Of a stretch of DNA of 64,000 nt, positions 1-12,502 are shown one piece after another. A program made the translations under genes and the position numbers. A model generated the notes under the pieces. The model was not told the DNA's origin and ran no database searches. It saw only the letters and a program-made list of their open reading frames with translations. This DNA is from Epiperipatus broadwayi. Taxonomy: Eukaryota > Onychophora > Udeonychophora > Euonychophora > Peripatidae. The stretch covers positions 29,896,010 through 29,960,009 of the forward strand of contig JAQFVV010012394.1 in the NCBI GenBank assembly GCA_028023455.1, written 5' to 3'. Each line of letters starts with the position of its first letter. Position 1 is the first letter of the stretch.

Positions 1-2425
1 TAGTGAATGGATTTGTGGGTAATGTTTAATATTATATATATTGTGTAGTTTTAGTAGTTCTTTACACTTGAGAAGTCTGGTTGTAGCAGTAAAACCTTTG
101 GTAGTGTTTTAATATTATTTTTATGCAGGTCTGCTTGAATTTTGGATTTGGAGTAATTTTAATTTTATACATAAGTATAAATATATTATTATTATTTACT
201 CATTAGTATAAGTAGCTTATTTACATAGAAGCTAAGTTTCTAAATACAGCTTCAAGTCATATTCACGTTAGCTGCTAATATAAAGTTATATTTTTGAAAA
301 AAAAAAGTATTTCAAGTGAAAATAATTTATTAATAATTTAAATTTCTTGATATCTAATAAATATAGTGAAAGATGAAAGATATTATGAAGAAACTACTTG
401 ACATAAAATCATTACATAAAACATATTTAATGAATATTTATTGAAAGAGTTATACTAAAGAAGTGAAACTTGATAAATTAATTATTTATTACTTTGATAT
501 TATAATTGTATTAAAGTAATATTTGAGTGATTTAAATTTTATTAAATATGAAAGCACTTGAAGAATTATTTGAAAATTAAAATGTAATAGTACCCTGTGT
601 ATAGAGCATTAGCATAATGTAACATTATTATTAATAATCACTTTCATAGATTAGTGCAAAGGTAAAAATTTACTGTATGGAATTAAGCTAAAAATGTTAT
701 AATATTCCAGAATATAAGTTATTAATAAAAAAAATTGTAATGTTTGTTTTTGAAGGATAAACTCCAGATGTGTAAATGCTAATTAATTACAGTATCTAAT
801 TAAGTTAGATAATAGGAGGTGATAGTTATATTATGGAACTTTTGATTATCACAAAATGATTATTCTGTTTCACGAGAGTTATTTGTTAACGTATAAAGGC
901 AACTATTTGTAAATATAAACAATTTCATTGAAAGTAAGCGAGAAGATTACGGTTGTCGGTCTCAAGATATTATTGTTATGAAATACAAACCCTTTCTTGT
1001 GATTCAATTATTTAACTCCCAATAATTTTTCTTATCTTTTAGCATACAATAATCATGATTCTTGAGATATTCATAGGAGTGCATTATTTTGTCAATTAAT
1101 TTAGTCTGTGTTTTGATATTAATATGTTTTTGTAGTTTATTAAATTACAAAAGAGTAGCTGAAAAATTATTTCAAATGAAATATTATGTTAGTCATTATT
1201 TGATGTAGGAATTTTCCTATTGATTGTAATAGGACAGTGGCTGGAGTATTTCTACTGTAGCAATGCCATTGTGAAGTTTGTGTTCTATGCTTGCCAATGT
1301 TAAAACCTATATGTTGTGACCCTCCTTGAAGTTTATCTTATGTCTTTTTTATTGTACATTTCAAATTAGATAGAGAGTCTAATAATGGATAGTTCTTATA
1401 CATCATCATTTATCATTGAGTAATCTAGTGGGTTACATAATAGAATAGTATAGTATAAATGTACTGTTGTGTTGTAAAGAAAAGAGATTACATATAATAT
1501 AAGGTTTTGGTGCCCAACAGCATGGCCTTATTATTATATAACCAGAGCTTATATAAAGTTATTTGTTATATTATAAGATTATATAAATATTGTTTTGTAA
1601 TGTTAAGTAGTTAGAACAAGAATGATGATAATCAATTTTAGTTATGAAAATTTTAACATAAAGCCCATATGTTAAGAAACAAACATGAATTATTTATATT
1701 AAGATGGTGGCTTGTTAAATTCTCTGTCCCAGTGCTTAAGATTTGATTGGCTGTTGGTTGTCATAAGCACTTGAGAAATTTGCACTCTCTCAATTTAATT
1801 TCAATATCGACTGTGCTTTATAAAATAATATTATTTACAAATATTAAATGATGTTATTCTTCTAAAATACTTTTAATTTATTGCATTTGTGATTTAATTA
1901 CATAATATTAGGCACTTATAATTAAAATATTTGAATATATAATATTTGATAGCATTTTAATTTATTTATTACAATATTAAAGTGCTATAAGTAATGTGAT
2001 TATGATTCAATGGGCAAAATAAGGAAAATTTATATTAAAGTATTACAGTTTAAAAAGTGATAATAATAGAAGAATCAAAATATTATCTTATGAAATAGAG
2101 GGATTAAAATCAGAATTAGTGTTGTTTGGTTATAAGGAGATATTCATCAATGAGTAGTTTGTCTTGATAAAGAAATGTCATCAATCATAATATAAAAATT
2201 GTAGTATTTTAATTTGAGTATAGTCAAAAAGAATATTCAGATTAATTCAAAATGAGTGATACTAGAAAAATAGAAATAGAGAAAATTATGGATTCAGAAT
2301 ATTCACAAGCAGTATTGACTGATCTGAATAAAATGATAGTTGTTTTTTTTTTTTTATAAAAGAGATGAAAAACAAAAAAACACTTATTTGTCATTGTTAA
2401 TTAGAGAAGATATAAATTAGTGTTA
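1..2425. other. AT-rich sequence without recognisable gene
   Basis: No open frame of useful length, RNA gene or known repeat protein was recognised. Stop codons are dense in all frames and short A or T runs are common. It could be intergenic or intronic DNA, or old unrecognisable repeats. Confidence 0.6.
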
Positions 2426-2499
2426 AAGTTTATCGGCTTAACGTTTTTGAGGATCCCTCATATTCATAGCCTTCATAAAATGTATAATAAAATATATGC

Positions 2500-2925
2500 A
2501 AATATTCAAATAAGCTAGTATTACGTAGCCCATTTTTTTGAGATTTGAAGCAAGTGTTTTTCCTATTAATAGTATGGATGTTTCCATTAATGTAAAATGC
2601 CTCATTTATTTTTTCTTTGTGATCGTTTGATTCTGAGTACAATATTATGGGATTGGCAGGTGTGAAGTTGTGTCCAGGTTGTTTAGCATGCTCCGCAAAT
2701 ACAGAGGATGTGTTGCTGTTCTTCTGAGCTCTGTTAAATGTGTAAAGATGTTGAACCAGTCTAGTGTTGATTGTAGCTTTCGTTTCACCATAATGTATAG
2801 CATGGCATCTGGCCTGAGGGCAGGCAATAGAGTATGGCACATGTTTTATGAATGATCGATCAAAATGCTCTTTAGAGTTGTTAATCATTCTATTACGATT
2901 AGATGGAGTTCTAAATGTTAGGTTA
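2500..2925 (-). pseudogene. Penelope-like element GIY-YIG endonuclease remnant
   Basis: An open frame on the - strand (2430-3038, 202 codons) contains a GIY-YIG nuclease-like stretch. It has VPYSI (residues 67-71), then HYGET (82-86) as the YIG half, R93 and H97 in the following helix, an EH...GH pair (116-123) and E146 in a KINEAFYI helix that would hold the metal-binding glutamate. This order matches the C-terminal nuclease of EN-positive PLEs. The first ~38 residues are hydrophobic, unlike a PLE linker, and lie where a different repeat joins, so the start codon is probably accidental. No RT domain is present upstream, so this is a 5'-truncated relic. It differs in sequence from the PLEs at 22-30 kb. 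Confidence 0.6.
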
Positions 2926-2944
2926 AATTTATCGTTTAATGCGA

Positions 2945-3980
2945 AAAAAATAATGATAATAAAAATAAATAAAAAATTAAATGATAATATTAAAGATATG
3001 AAAAGGGGTATTTTAAAATCTAAAGATGAGATGAACAAAAATTATATTATAATACAGACGAGATAAAAAGTAATTTTGATGACAACAATAAAAAGTTAGA
3101 TAACATGAAAAATAATTTTGATGATATGAAAAGTAATTTTGACAATGTAAAAAGTAACATAGAGAATATGAAAGTACTTTTGATAATCAATTTAACAAGA
3201 ATAAAGAGGATATGGAAGCATTAAAAAGATATGGACCTTAGAATAAATCAAATCAATAATAAAAAGTTAAGATGATGGATAGTAAAATTCAAGAGTATCA
3301 TGAGTTAACACAAAAACAATGGAAAATACATATAGATGTCTTAATAGTAATTGCAAAACAGATAGTGAAGATATAAATGCTAAAGTAAGCAAGCTAAGTC
3401 AACTATTAAATCACAATGAAGTGTATAATAAGGAAAAAAATTGTCAGATAGAAGAGGAAATACAAACCTCTAATAAGAAAATATGCAATTATATAACTAA
3501 TCAGGATGTTAAAAGAGAATGTTTAGAGATGAAAGATAAAAAAGTTGTTAATTCTGAAAAATTTAAGGATGAACTTAAAAAAAGAAATGCTAGAGGATAT
3601 AAGTGTTGCAAAGAGTGAAATAATGGGATCGTGGATTGGGGAACATATAAAGAAAGTGCAGAAAGAAATTGAAGATGTATCTGATAGAAGTAAATATGTT
3701 AGATATGATAAGAGAGCAAAAAAAGTCAATCAATTTAGACTTCAAGGAATTTTCAGGAAATTTTAAAGATATTCAACAAGTAATTGGGCACAAAGAATTA
3801 GATGTAAAGATGAAAGATATTGATAAAAAATAGAAGTAAGCTTATTATATGATAAAAAATTTGCAGAAATAAAAAGGACAATAACAGTCAAAACTGTTGA
3901 TAAATGTGAAGTCAATAAAAGAGAAGAAATTGTTAGATTAGATTAAAGAATAGAGCAGATTATGAAAGTTGATTCTAGTT
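2945..3980 (+). pseudogene. Gag-like coiled-coil relic
   Basis: The + strand encodes, over several short frames, lysine-, asparagine- and glutamate-rich sequence with repeated MKxNFD-type units near 3100-3180 and a 99-codon frame at 3319-3618 rich in K/E/N. A long charged coiled coil upstream of pol is typical of some gypsy gag proteins. No zinc knuckle was seen. Assignment rests mainly on position ahead of the RT and integrase relics. It could also be an unrelated low-complexity coding relic. Confidence 0.35.
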
Positions 3981-4439
3981 TTGAAAAGGAAATTGAAGTA
4001 AGAAAGAGAATATTAATGAAAACACTGATACGTAATGCAAATCACTTAGCCTCGAGGAGCTCTTTACATTATGTGTAATGACAGATAAGGAAAATTTTGC
4101 TATTACTAGCAATCGTTTATGTTGGTGTCGATTTTTATTTAAAAAGCCTATTGCATTTGGAGATTTTAAATAAATGATACTAGAAATAGTCAATAAAAAA
4201 AATAAAAAATAGAATTATATATTCCATGACTCCAATCCTTTTTAAGCTTGAAGGAAATAAACAAAGAGCTCTGCTAATTGCGCAACGAGCTTAGCAAGAG
4301 AAAACATTTATCTCAAAGCTCTTTGAGGCATTAGCAAAGCTCTTTGTTTATTTTCTGCAAACTTAAAAAGAAGTGGAGCTCATTTAATATATGACTTTAT
4401 TTTTATTGACTATTTATAGTCTTTGCTTTTAGTATTTAA

Positions 4440-4735
4440 TGGTGTTACATTGCTAAGGCTTCTAATATATGGTTTGGCTGAAAATCTCTCAGACCCATAT
4501 AGTTATTTGAGTTAAATAGCTGCGTTTGAAGACATTTAGGTGTCTGAAAACTTCAGATTTTCTACTCAATAGTCAACTCTTAGATAAAAATGCTGGATTT
4601 GGGTTGGTGTTTTTAGATCTAGTGTCTGAAACTACCCTAATGCCTCTCCGAGGAGTGTCAAAAGCATGAAACCATTGGTCTGGGGATGGGGATGGTGGTT
4701 TTCAGATAGAGATATTTTAAATGTTTTCTCTTGCT
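4440..4735 (+). mobile_element. Degenerate hammerhead-bearing (retrozyme-like) unit A
   Basis: The segment CAGACCCATATAG at about 4490 and the following ACATTTAGGTGTCTG match the internal part of the ribozyme units at 30.4-31.3 kb (CAGACCCATATAGCT ... ACATTTACGTGTCT). It is therefore a member or close relative of that family, on the + strand. A decayed hammerhead follows at 4641-4690. Only one unit is present. Confidence 0.5.
4641..4690 (+). ncRNA. Decayed hammerhead ribozyme, unit A
   Basis: The core reads CCGAGGA (4648-4654) where CTGANGA is expected, a weak stem II from 4655 to 4667, GAA at 4668-4670, and ACCATTGGTC (4671-4680), which forms a 3-bp stem III and ends at the cleavage-site C. 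The U4-to-C change in the core is expected to abolish activity. Stem II is weak (GTG/CAT). Confidence 0.45.
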
Positions 4736-5729
4736 AAGCATTTATCTCAAAGCTTGTTGAGCAATTAGCAAAGTTCTCTGTTTACATGATACTAGGTTGT
4801 ATTTTTGGCATAATAATAGATAAGATAATGTCAGATATCACAGATCACAAGAAAAATATAACTTTAGTAGGGGAAGTTATATGAAATTTTTCAGAGAACA
4901 GCCAGTTTAGTTAAAAAGCCTTACTGCATTTCCTTTATCAGAGCATCAGATAATGAGAATTATCTTTTACAATTTTTAAAAAGCATTTGAACGTGTACTT
5001 ATCACAGCAGACATATTTACAATTGAAGATGTGACTGAGATACCCGATGATCTAGAGATCTCTGAGTTAGTGTATGAAAATAGATCTAGAAATGTAAAGA
5101 TGGGGTGAATTATGCTGTCTCACAGTATATACAGGTTGCTTCAATGTCTTATAATCAAATTATAAGAAAAAGATAATCCCATTAGTAATAGGAACTCTCA
5201 TCAATGTCATTCTAAAGTTAGACTTGTGCCTATATCTAAAAAAAGACATCTATTAGTGACATCAGTATTATTTTAAAGAAGTCTAAATGAAAAGTAAAAG
5301 AGAAATCTATGCTGATAAAGTAATTAGATCTTTTCATTTAAGTTCCTTAGTAGAGAGACCTATTGTTAACAAAAAGAGGAATAATGAGATGTGGTTTTTG
5401 AATATTCATGACTTAGATTTGGATTATCAAGAGCTTTTTCACATAGGGGCATGATATGTATTTTATAGTTGGCCAATTGAAAATCAATTATAGGGGACAT
5501 TATGATAGAAATGCTGACTGACTCTAACATCAATTGAGTTAGCATAAAAGATAAAATTGATTATATTTGTAATCTTGATAAAAAATAGGAGAATATTTAT
5601 ACCCATTGATGACTGATTAGAAAAGCAACTTTTCAAAAGATTCATGTATTATAAATGAATATATACACAGAATTAAATTGAAAATAATGGCCATTACCAG
5701 CAAAATATGTACATTGTTCATTATTGGTT

Positions 5730-6400
5730 TAAGAATAAGATGCAAAATTAGATTGATGAATACTAGAGTTGCATATTAATAAAAAATCTCGTTTTGCTTA
5801 TGTAAATCCATTAGTAATTATAAGAAAGAAGAATTGATCAGTTTGGATTTGTTTAGATGCTTGTATGCTAAACCAAATGACATTTCCTGAATATGACATT
5901 CCTGCATCAGTGAATGGGCTCCATATTAAATTTTAAACAGAGGCCATTTTTTTTACATTTGATCTGACAGCTAGTTACTGGCAAATACTGTTGCATGATA
6001 AAGACCAAAATGTATGACTTTTATTTTCAAGGGCCAATCATAGTTTTTAGAAGAATGTTCTTCAGTATTGATAAATGCAGTGCTGGATTGATCAAATGCC
6101 TGGATATGATTTTTCAAAACAATTAAAAGAAAAACACATCATGTAAGTGTATGACCTTGGCATTGCATTGACTACTGTAGCAAAGCATCTGCAACACTTA
6201 TGGATGTTTTTTCTGACAGTTTTCCCTAAAAATGTAAAGATAAACTTGAAGAAACTATAGCTGAAAAAGAAATCACTTTACTGGATCAGTTAATTAATAA
6301 ACATGGATTCAACCCCCATCCTTAAATGATTGCAGCTGCACAAAATTTTCCCATGCCAGAGACTAAAAAACAATTTAACATTGTGCAATAAAATATTTTA
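5730..6400 (+). pseudogene. Ty3/gypsy reverse transcriptase relic
   Basis: In one + frame from about 5790 the translation runs SRFAYVNPLVIIRKKN, then VWICLDACMLNQ, then FFTFDLTASYWQILL, the gypsy RT fingers and motif A (FDL..SYWQI). Another frame continues with an FSIDKCSAGLIKCLDMIF-like motif B, and the catalytic YxDD region is degraded (VYDLGIALT). HLQHLWMFF and KINLKKL follow as in gypsy RT thumb regions. Several in-frame stops show it is non-functional. Confidence 0.65.
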
Positions 6401-7850
6401 TACTTATTCAGAACTCTTAACTTGGATATTACTAATAATATTATCCCCAGTATCATTACATGATCACCATTTATTATGCTTGCATCCATTGATTATTCTG
6501 GCTTGCACTAAGTGGACTTACTGTGTAGAGAGTTTAGTTTGCTGGGATGTTGTGACATAAAGCAGACAGGATGGTGGCTAACAATATCTATGGGGATTTT
6601 TATTTCTCCTCTAAACATACCCAACACTGTCATTAAATGGTTGGAGATATAAACTCCACATAATGAGTCTCTCTTTATTAAGATAGCTCATGTTTAAAAA
6701 TTCTAAACTTCTACGGTCCCATAACACGATAACTTCAATCAAAACCTATCAAAAACTGATGTAACTTTTGGCATGTACAGTCAACAGCTAGGGTATTTTT
6801 TCCATGATAGAATAGTTTATTTCTGCATCTTTTAAATGTCTACTTATAAATATAAAATCTGAGGAACTTGAATTATTGTCAAGTTGATAAATAAAATATC
6901 TTGTTAAAATTTGGATATGCTGATATAACCCATTATAAAATTAGCTTTAATTTAAAAAAAAAACTTTGTACCAAGTATATTAGTCCACTTCCACCATTAT
7001 GAATTTTTTAATAATTCTGATAAATGCAAGGTATCATAGGCAAAGTTGTCATAGAATTTATTATACTAGTTGGATACCACAAATAAAGACTTAATTAACC
7101 CCTTTGTAGATTGCTTCAAGTAAAACTTGCTGTAATTCTGGCAGTTTTTATGTTATTGTAACACATTTGGATTTGTTTTAAAGTGTAAAAGTACCATAAG
7201 ATATTACCCTCTCTTGAATTATTTTACAAGTAAAAAATCAATAAATATAGATGTTCTAAGTTTGAACAAAGAGAGAAGCCACATCTTTGTAAATTCTGAT
7301 TGGCAGCTTCGATTTTTGCCAAACAAAGCTAATTTCATAGTTTCAACTTCTGTTTTGACTTTGAAAACAAAAATTAATGTCTTCTAATTGTATATGTTTA
7401 CACAAACTTAAATTGAAAAAGAAACCATCGCCCAAAACAATTTTTACACCTGTCAAAAATTTAATTTGCCCCAAGCTCTTTATTTGATTTTCACACCAAA
7501 ATTAGTAATTTAGAGTATTTTTCTGGCATTTATTAACATATTATAATGTATTTTGGTAAAAATACTGAAAATATAGTTATTTAAAAAAATAATAAGATTT
7601 TAGCAAAATCTTCTCTATTATTCAACGTACATTGAGAAAGAAAGTTGATGATGTATGCTTCTATTGGTTATGGATATTTTTTAAATTCACCACTATAAAA
7701 TATTGTTATAATAAAAATAGAAAATTATCTTTGAAAAAACTTTCATCACTTTCATAATTTGACAAGTTATTAATATACTTATTACAAACAAAACTAAAAC
7801 AAATAAAATATTTAAAGATGAATATATTTTTACGTTTGAGTTTGTGAATT
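6401..7850 (+). other. Expected RNase H/spacer region of the gypsy relic, not recognisable
   Basis: This lies between the RT and integrase relics, where RNase H and the connection region should be. No conserved motif could be read with confidence. A 76-codon frame at 6330-6560 bridges the end of RT but has no further signature. Confidence 0.4.
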
Positions 7851-7860
7851 GTCCAATTAA

Positions 7861-8930
7861 ATGTTTAGAGTTTTACCAGACTCGGCCATTAATTCACTTA
7901 ATACTGCATCATGGAAAATATTAATACCTCAAAACATTATTAAAAGATTTATTAATTATGTCCATAGTATATACAGACACTATGATGGCCCAAAAATATA
8001 TTTTGACTTGAAAACATACTTTATTTTGATAAGACATATAAAAGAATTATATATAAAATAACATCATGTGATATATATTTAAAGTTTTAACACTATGCAA
8101 AATTATTAACAGATACATGACAATATATTATACAATGTACACATAAAGAGTTGTTATCCATAATTTTCTATGGGTCTCTTCCACCCTCCAATCAGCAAAA
8201 TTTCATACTAGTGGCACATGCTATTATTAGTAAATATGTTTTTGGGTATGAAGTACCTACAAACTATGCCAAGAATATTATAAAATGCTTTAATAATTAC
8301 CAGTTGCCATTAGTATGTAAACTTGATATAGTTTTAAACTGATAATGCAACAGCATTTGTATCAGACAAATGGAGTAAATGGATTCAACCTCAAGATATT
8401 AAATATATTAAGCATTCTATTGGGAAATGGTAGTTTAACTCTTGTGAGTGCATAATGTGTGAGTTTGGTAGACTCTTTAGTGCATATGTAAAGGACAATC
8501 ATAGGCAATGTGTTTATAAGAATCCCTAGATTATAAAAAAATTATTGCAATTAAATATGAATCATCAGGATAACAGAGGATTCATTATTAAAGTCATGAA
8601 CCATTGTTTATTAGAACTACCCTATACCTTATTTTTAAAAAGATAAATTGTGGTGGTGATCTAAATAAAGCTAGGGTCAGACCACAAATTATAGTTGATA
8701 TAAGTGTAAAACATACAAAAACTAAACAAATCCATTCATGGTAAATGACCTTGTATTAATATGTACCCCTTGCATTAACAATATTCAGAATAACCAATTC
8801 CAAAACTTTCTCAGTTTATATGAAGTTCCATTTAAAACAGATTGGCAGGTGGGAGAAAAGCAATTCATAATCTCAATCGTTGAGGGAATCAAGAGAACCA
8901 ATAATGTCTGGAGTTTGATTACATACTTTG
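7861..8930 (+). pseudogene. Ty3/gypsy integrase relic with GPY/F-like tail
   Basis: The frame at 7861-8061 encodes WKILIPQNI then an HSIYRHYDGPK stretch, like the gypsy integrase zinc-binding region (H...HxG). The next frame (8151-8342) has FYGSLPPSNQQNFILVAHA, like the core 'D..GPLP.....YILV..D' region. Around 8343-8600 come DNATAFVS and a GRLFSAYVKDNHR-like helix typical of the integrase core end. The frame from 8738 contains FLSLYEVPFKTDWQVGEK, resembling the GPY/F module. Catalytic residues are partly lost and frames change, so it is inactive. Confidence 0.65.
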
Positions 8931-9035
8931 AAGCAAAATATTTTTTTAGTAATCTCATTAACATATTAATGAACTTTAATTGTACAATTAATAGAATAAA
9001 TAAAATAAAATTAATATTTAAAGTGAGATGAAGAG

Positions 9036-9698
<663 letters not shown>

Positions 9699-9907
9699 GC
9701 AGAAAATCCTGATATTGCCGGTAAGTAATATTAAAGTAGTTGCACTTCAAACCCCGAAAAAAACAATAATAACGCCACAATATAAAATCAAATCAATATA
9801 TATAATTTCACAAAATAAAAATAAATATTTTTGAAGCTATTATTAATGAAAATCATAACCTAGATAAAGAATATCATAAAAAAACATTTACGTTACCAAA
9901 GATTTCT

Positions 9908-11405
9908 TTGGTTTTTTTTTTTAAAAAAATGGAGACAACAGCTATGCATGATCGAGTAGTTGGTGTCAATATGGCCACTGAAATGCATAAAAATTTAGAC
10001 ACCGTCAAATCGTACACCATGGTCGCAAAAACTAACATGCAAGCACCAAGTTCAAAGAATTTTGTGACTACAATAAATAATAAAATAGTTCCGAGATTTA
10101 GAAAAACAAATCCGAACGACATAAAACAGATTTAAAGATACAGGTAAACCAAGACCCTCCCCTTGCTCACTGGACCAATAGTATGCTAGAAAGAATTAAT
10201 GAACACTGTAACAACATGATTCCACAGGGACTCTATACATCGTTCAAAAGATTTTTTTCACCAAAATCAATAGTAATATCGGCCACAGACGCAAATATAT
10301 CGCTGTATCGTTTTCCACGTGCGTTATATCAAGCAATAACTGAAAACGAACTGTGGGAAACGATCATAGAAATTGCAGTTCATCCAAATCCCAGATAGCT
10401 CACAATCGAATTTCTTGATATTAGCCAAAAGAACCAACTTCAGAACCATGATCGACAGAACCAAATTACTGGAACAATAAAAAATGCATACTTTGGATAC
10501 ACAAAACAAGACTTTCAAAAAATGATGGATCCATTTGGCAAGGTTATAGCATTTCAACCAATATACCTAAAAGACACACCAATACCAATATATAGCAATA
10601 CCTATGATTTTAAGTTAAAATTACACAAAGACATTGACCCAGAATCTATACCAACACAAATTGCTGATCAGGAAGTTATGTTGTTCCTATATATAAGAGA
10701 TTTAAAACCACAATGCTATGCCTGTGGCAAGCATGGTCATCTAGCCACACAGTGCATGGATAGAACTCATACAGGGTCAGAACCCAAATAATCAGCCCAT
10801 CCAATCCCAACATGAAGAGAACAACAATACACAAAATAACACTAGCAACTCAAACAATCAACATGAAAACAATCACAGTACAAATGAAGCTAGTAAAAAC
10901 AAACATGCAGAAGAAAACACAAATATACTTGAAGCTACAACAGATAGCTCAAATAAATTAAATGAAAGCACTAATGATCAAATGGATCAAAATCAAGCAC
11001 AAATCATACATGAAGTATCACAAACACTAGGCATATCAATCAATAACACAAACCCAGACATATCTAATGATACATACAACTCCCCCAAAACAAGCATGCC
11101 ACATATAATTATAAACAAAACATCTACAGATATTCTAGAGTCACTAACCCCATGCCTCCCTCCCATAGAAACAGCACCAACAGAAGTTTAAAAATCTGAT
11201 CGGCCAAGGAGAAATAAATCAAAAAGAGCCAAAACAGATGAAAACAATACTCTAACAGAAATGATTGAACACTTGGCAGCGAACTTAATACCTATGGAGC
11301 TGGATAGTAATCAAACCATTAGTAACTGCTCACAGAACACTAGAGAATATGCAAAAGCTTCACGCAAACTTCAACACACTGTGAAACCAACTCACAGCCC
11401 ATCAT
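9908..11405 (+). pseudogene. LINE copy A ORF1 (nucleic-acid-binding protein), broken
   Basis: Successive frames at 9908-10135, 10183-10398, 10522-10791 and 10982-11191 form one interrupted protein. The clearest domain is a zinc knuckle, CYACGKHGHLATQC (Cx2Cx4Hx4C), at about 10714-10755. Upstream text (FPRALYQAI, then FDFKLKLHKDIDPESIP-like) fits the region before the knuckle in LINE ORF1 proteins, which bind element RNA. After the knuckle comes an N/Q/T-rich tail with a basic RPRRNKSKRAK patch near 11200. Stops at 10136 and 10399 and a frame change near 10520 disable it. Confidence 0.65.
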
Positions 11406-11667
11406 GATAATGAAGCTAAAAATAACAGCATTTAATATCAGAGGGCTCAACTCAGTCAACAAAATACATCAGCTACAACAATGGATAAAGATTACACAAC
11501 CTCACATACTAGGACTTCTAAAAACTAAAATATATAGTGGCTCACAAATTGACCCCTAAGTACATCTAAGTAGAGAAGGCTACTGTGCATGCTCTAGAGA
11601 CACATCATCTCTCTAAGGGGGTACTGGACTGCTAATAAAACAAAGTTATCCATTTGACTCATTCAAA

Positions 11668-11705
<38 letters not shown>

Positions 11706-12400
11706 TGCAAATTTACTGATAATAACTTTTAGTCATCAAATCATCACACAAACATTATATTTGTGTATATTCCACTGAGTCCTACCATTGTCTCAAATAT
11801 TATATTAAACATAAACTCCTTACTTGGCTCTAATTCACATCCAACCATACTAATGGGAATTTCAACATGAAATATTAAGACTTTATTTTAAAGTGGCTGC
11901 ATCAAATATCAATTCCACTTATGAGTGCAGAGGGTTTTCTGTCAAATGATGCAGTTACCTTTCACAATGGATGTCATACATCAAGAATTGATCTGTGCTT
12001 TTATTCACCTATGCTACACCATCAAATCAGCCTAAACATCAATCCATTGCCTTTCTCTGATCACTCTGCACAAACCATACTAATTAATCTGACAGAAATT
12101 CAAACAGCTGCACTTACACATGGTAAAACAATCAGAATTCTACTTCCCAACTTCTACCCCAGAATTTATTTTTCAGTAACATATATAATGCTTCACAAAA
12201 TCAAAAATATGCAACTTAATCCCATTCAAAGATACTTAGCATTCATAAAAATTTTATCATTTAATATAGATCACATTACACGCAAACCTCCCCCACCCTC
12301 AAGACTACTAGCTCTGTCTGATGAAATACATAAACGGATTACAATGATAAACCCAACACACACCAGTCAACAACATATACACATGCTTACACAAACATAA
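11404..12400 (+). pseudogene. LINE copy A APE-type endonuclease domain, broken
   Basis: From 11404 the frame reads KLKITAFNIRGLNS...HILGL, the start of an AP-endonuclease-like LINE EN (normally N at the FN position and E in 'ETK', here K). TSRIDLCFYSP and LPFSDHSAQ near 11960-12070 are the C-terminal EN motifs (the SDH motif carries catalytic D and H). An (AT)n expansion at 11668-11703 and several stops break the frame. The 159-codon frame at 11921-12400 continues into the EN-RT linker. The equivalent part of copy B is inverted at 15566-16190. Confidence 0.65.
11668..11703. repeat. (AT)n tract inside the LINE copy A endonuclease
   Basis: About 18 AT units sit in coding sequence. Copy B has only CATATACATTGATGC at the matching place, so the tract probably expanded in situ after copy A inserted. 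Confidence 0.75.
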
Positions 12401-12502
12401 AATAACATCTGTAACCATCTGAAAAACTACCTAGCAATAAAAAATAATAAAGTCTGCCTCATCCAGCAACACACATGGACAAGAAAATACATTCACTGGG
12501 CC

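Larger units (their letters stand above)
4257..4785. repeat. Inverted-repeat-flanked insertion inside the gypsy relic
   Basis: Sequence at about 4257-4302 reappears inverted at about 4717-4785: both contain the words TTAGCAAGAGAAAAC and CTAATTG, in opposite orientation. A third related word set (AAAGCTCTTTG) lies at 4315-4345. Between the arms is a hammerhead-bearing segment. The arms are imperfect and carry indels. Confidence 0.5.
2945..9035 (+). mobile_element. Decayed Ty3/gypsy-type LTR retrotransposon (gag to integrase)
   Basis: Fragments in several + frames follow the gypsy order: coiled-coil gag-like segment (about 2945-3980), RT (about 5730-6400) and integrase (about 7860-8930). Every domain is broken by stops and frame changes, so the copy is dead. 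Flanking LTRs, a primer binding site and a polypurine tract were not recognised. A fold-back/ribozyme repeat (4257-4785) interrupts it between gag and pol. Domain order RT before IN argues for Ty3/gypsy rather than copia. The exact clade is not assigned. Confidence 0.65.

Noticed and set aside
2430-2530. Extension of the PLE nuclease frame to its stop at 2430
   Set aside because: The last ~35 residues (FEYLHIFYYTFYEGYEYEG) do not resemble PLE C-termini and are probably read-through into flanking DNA.
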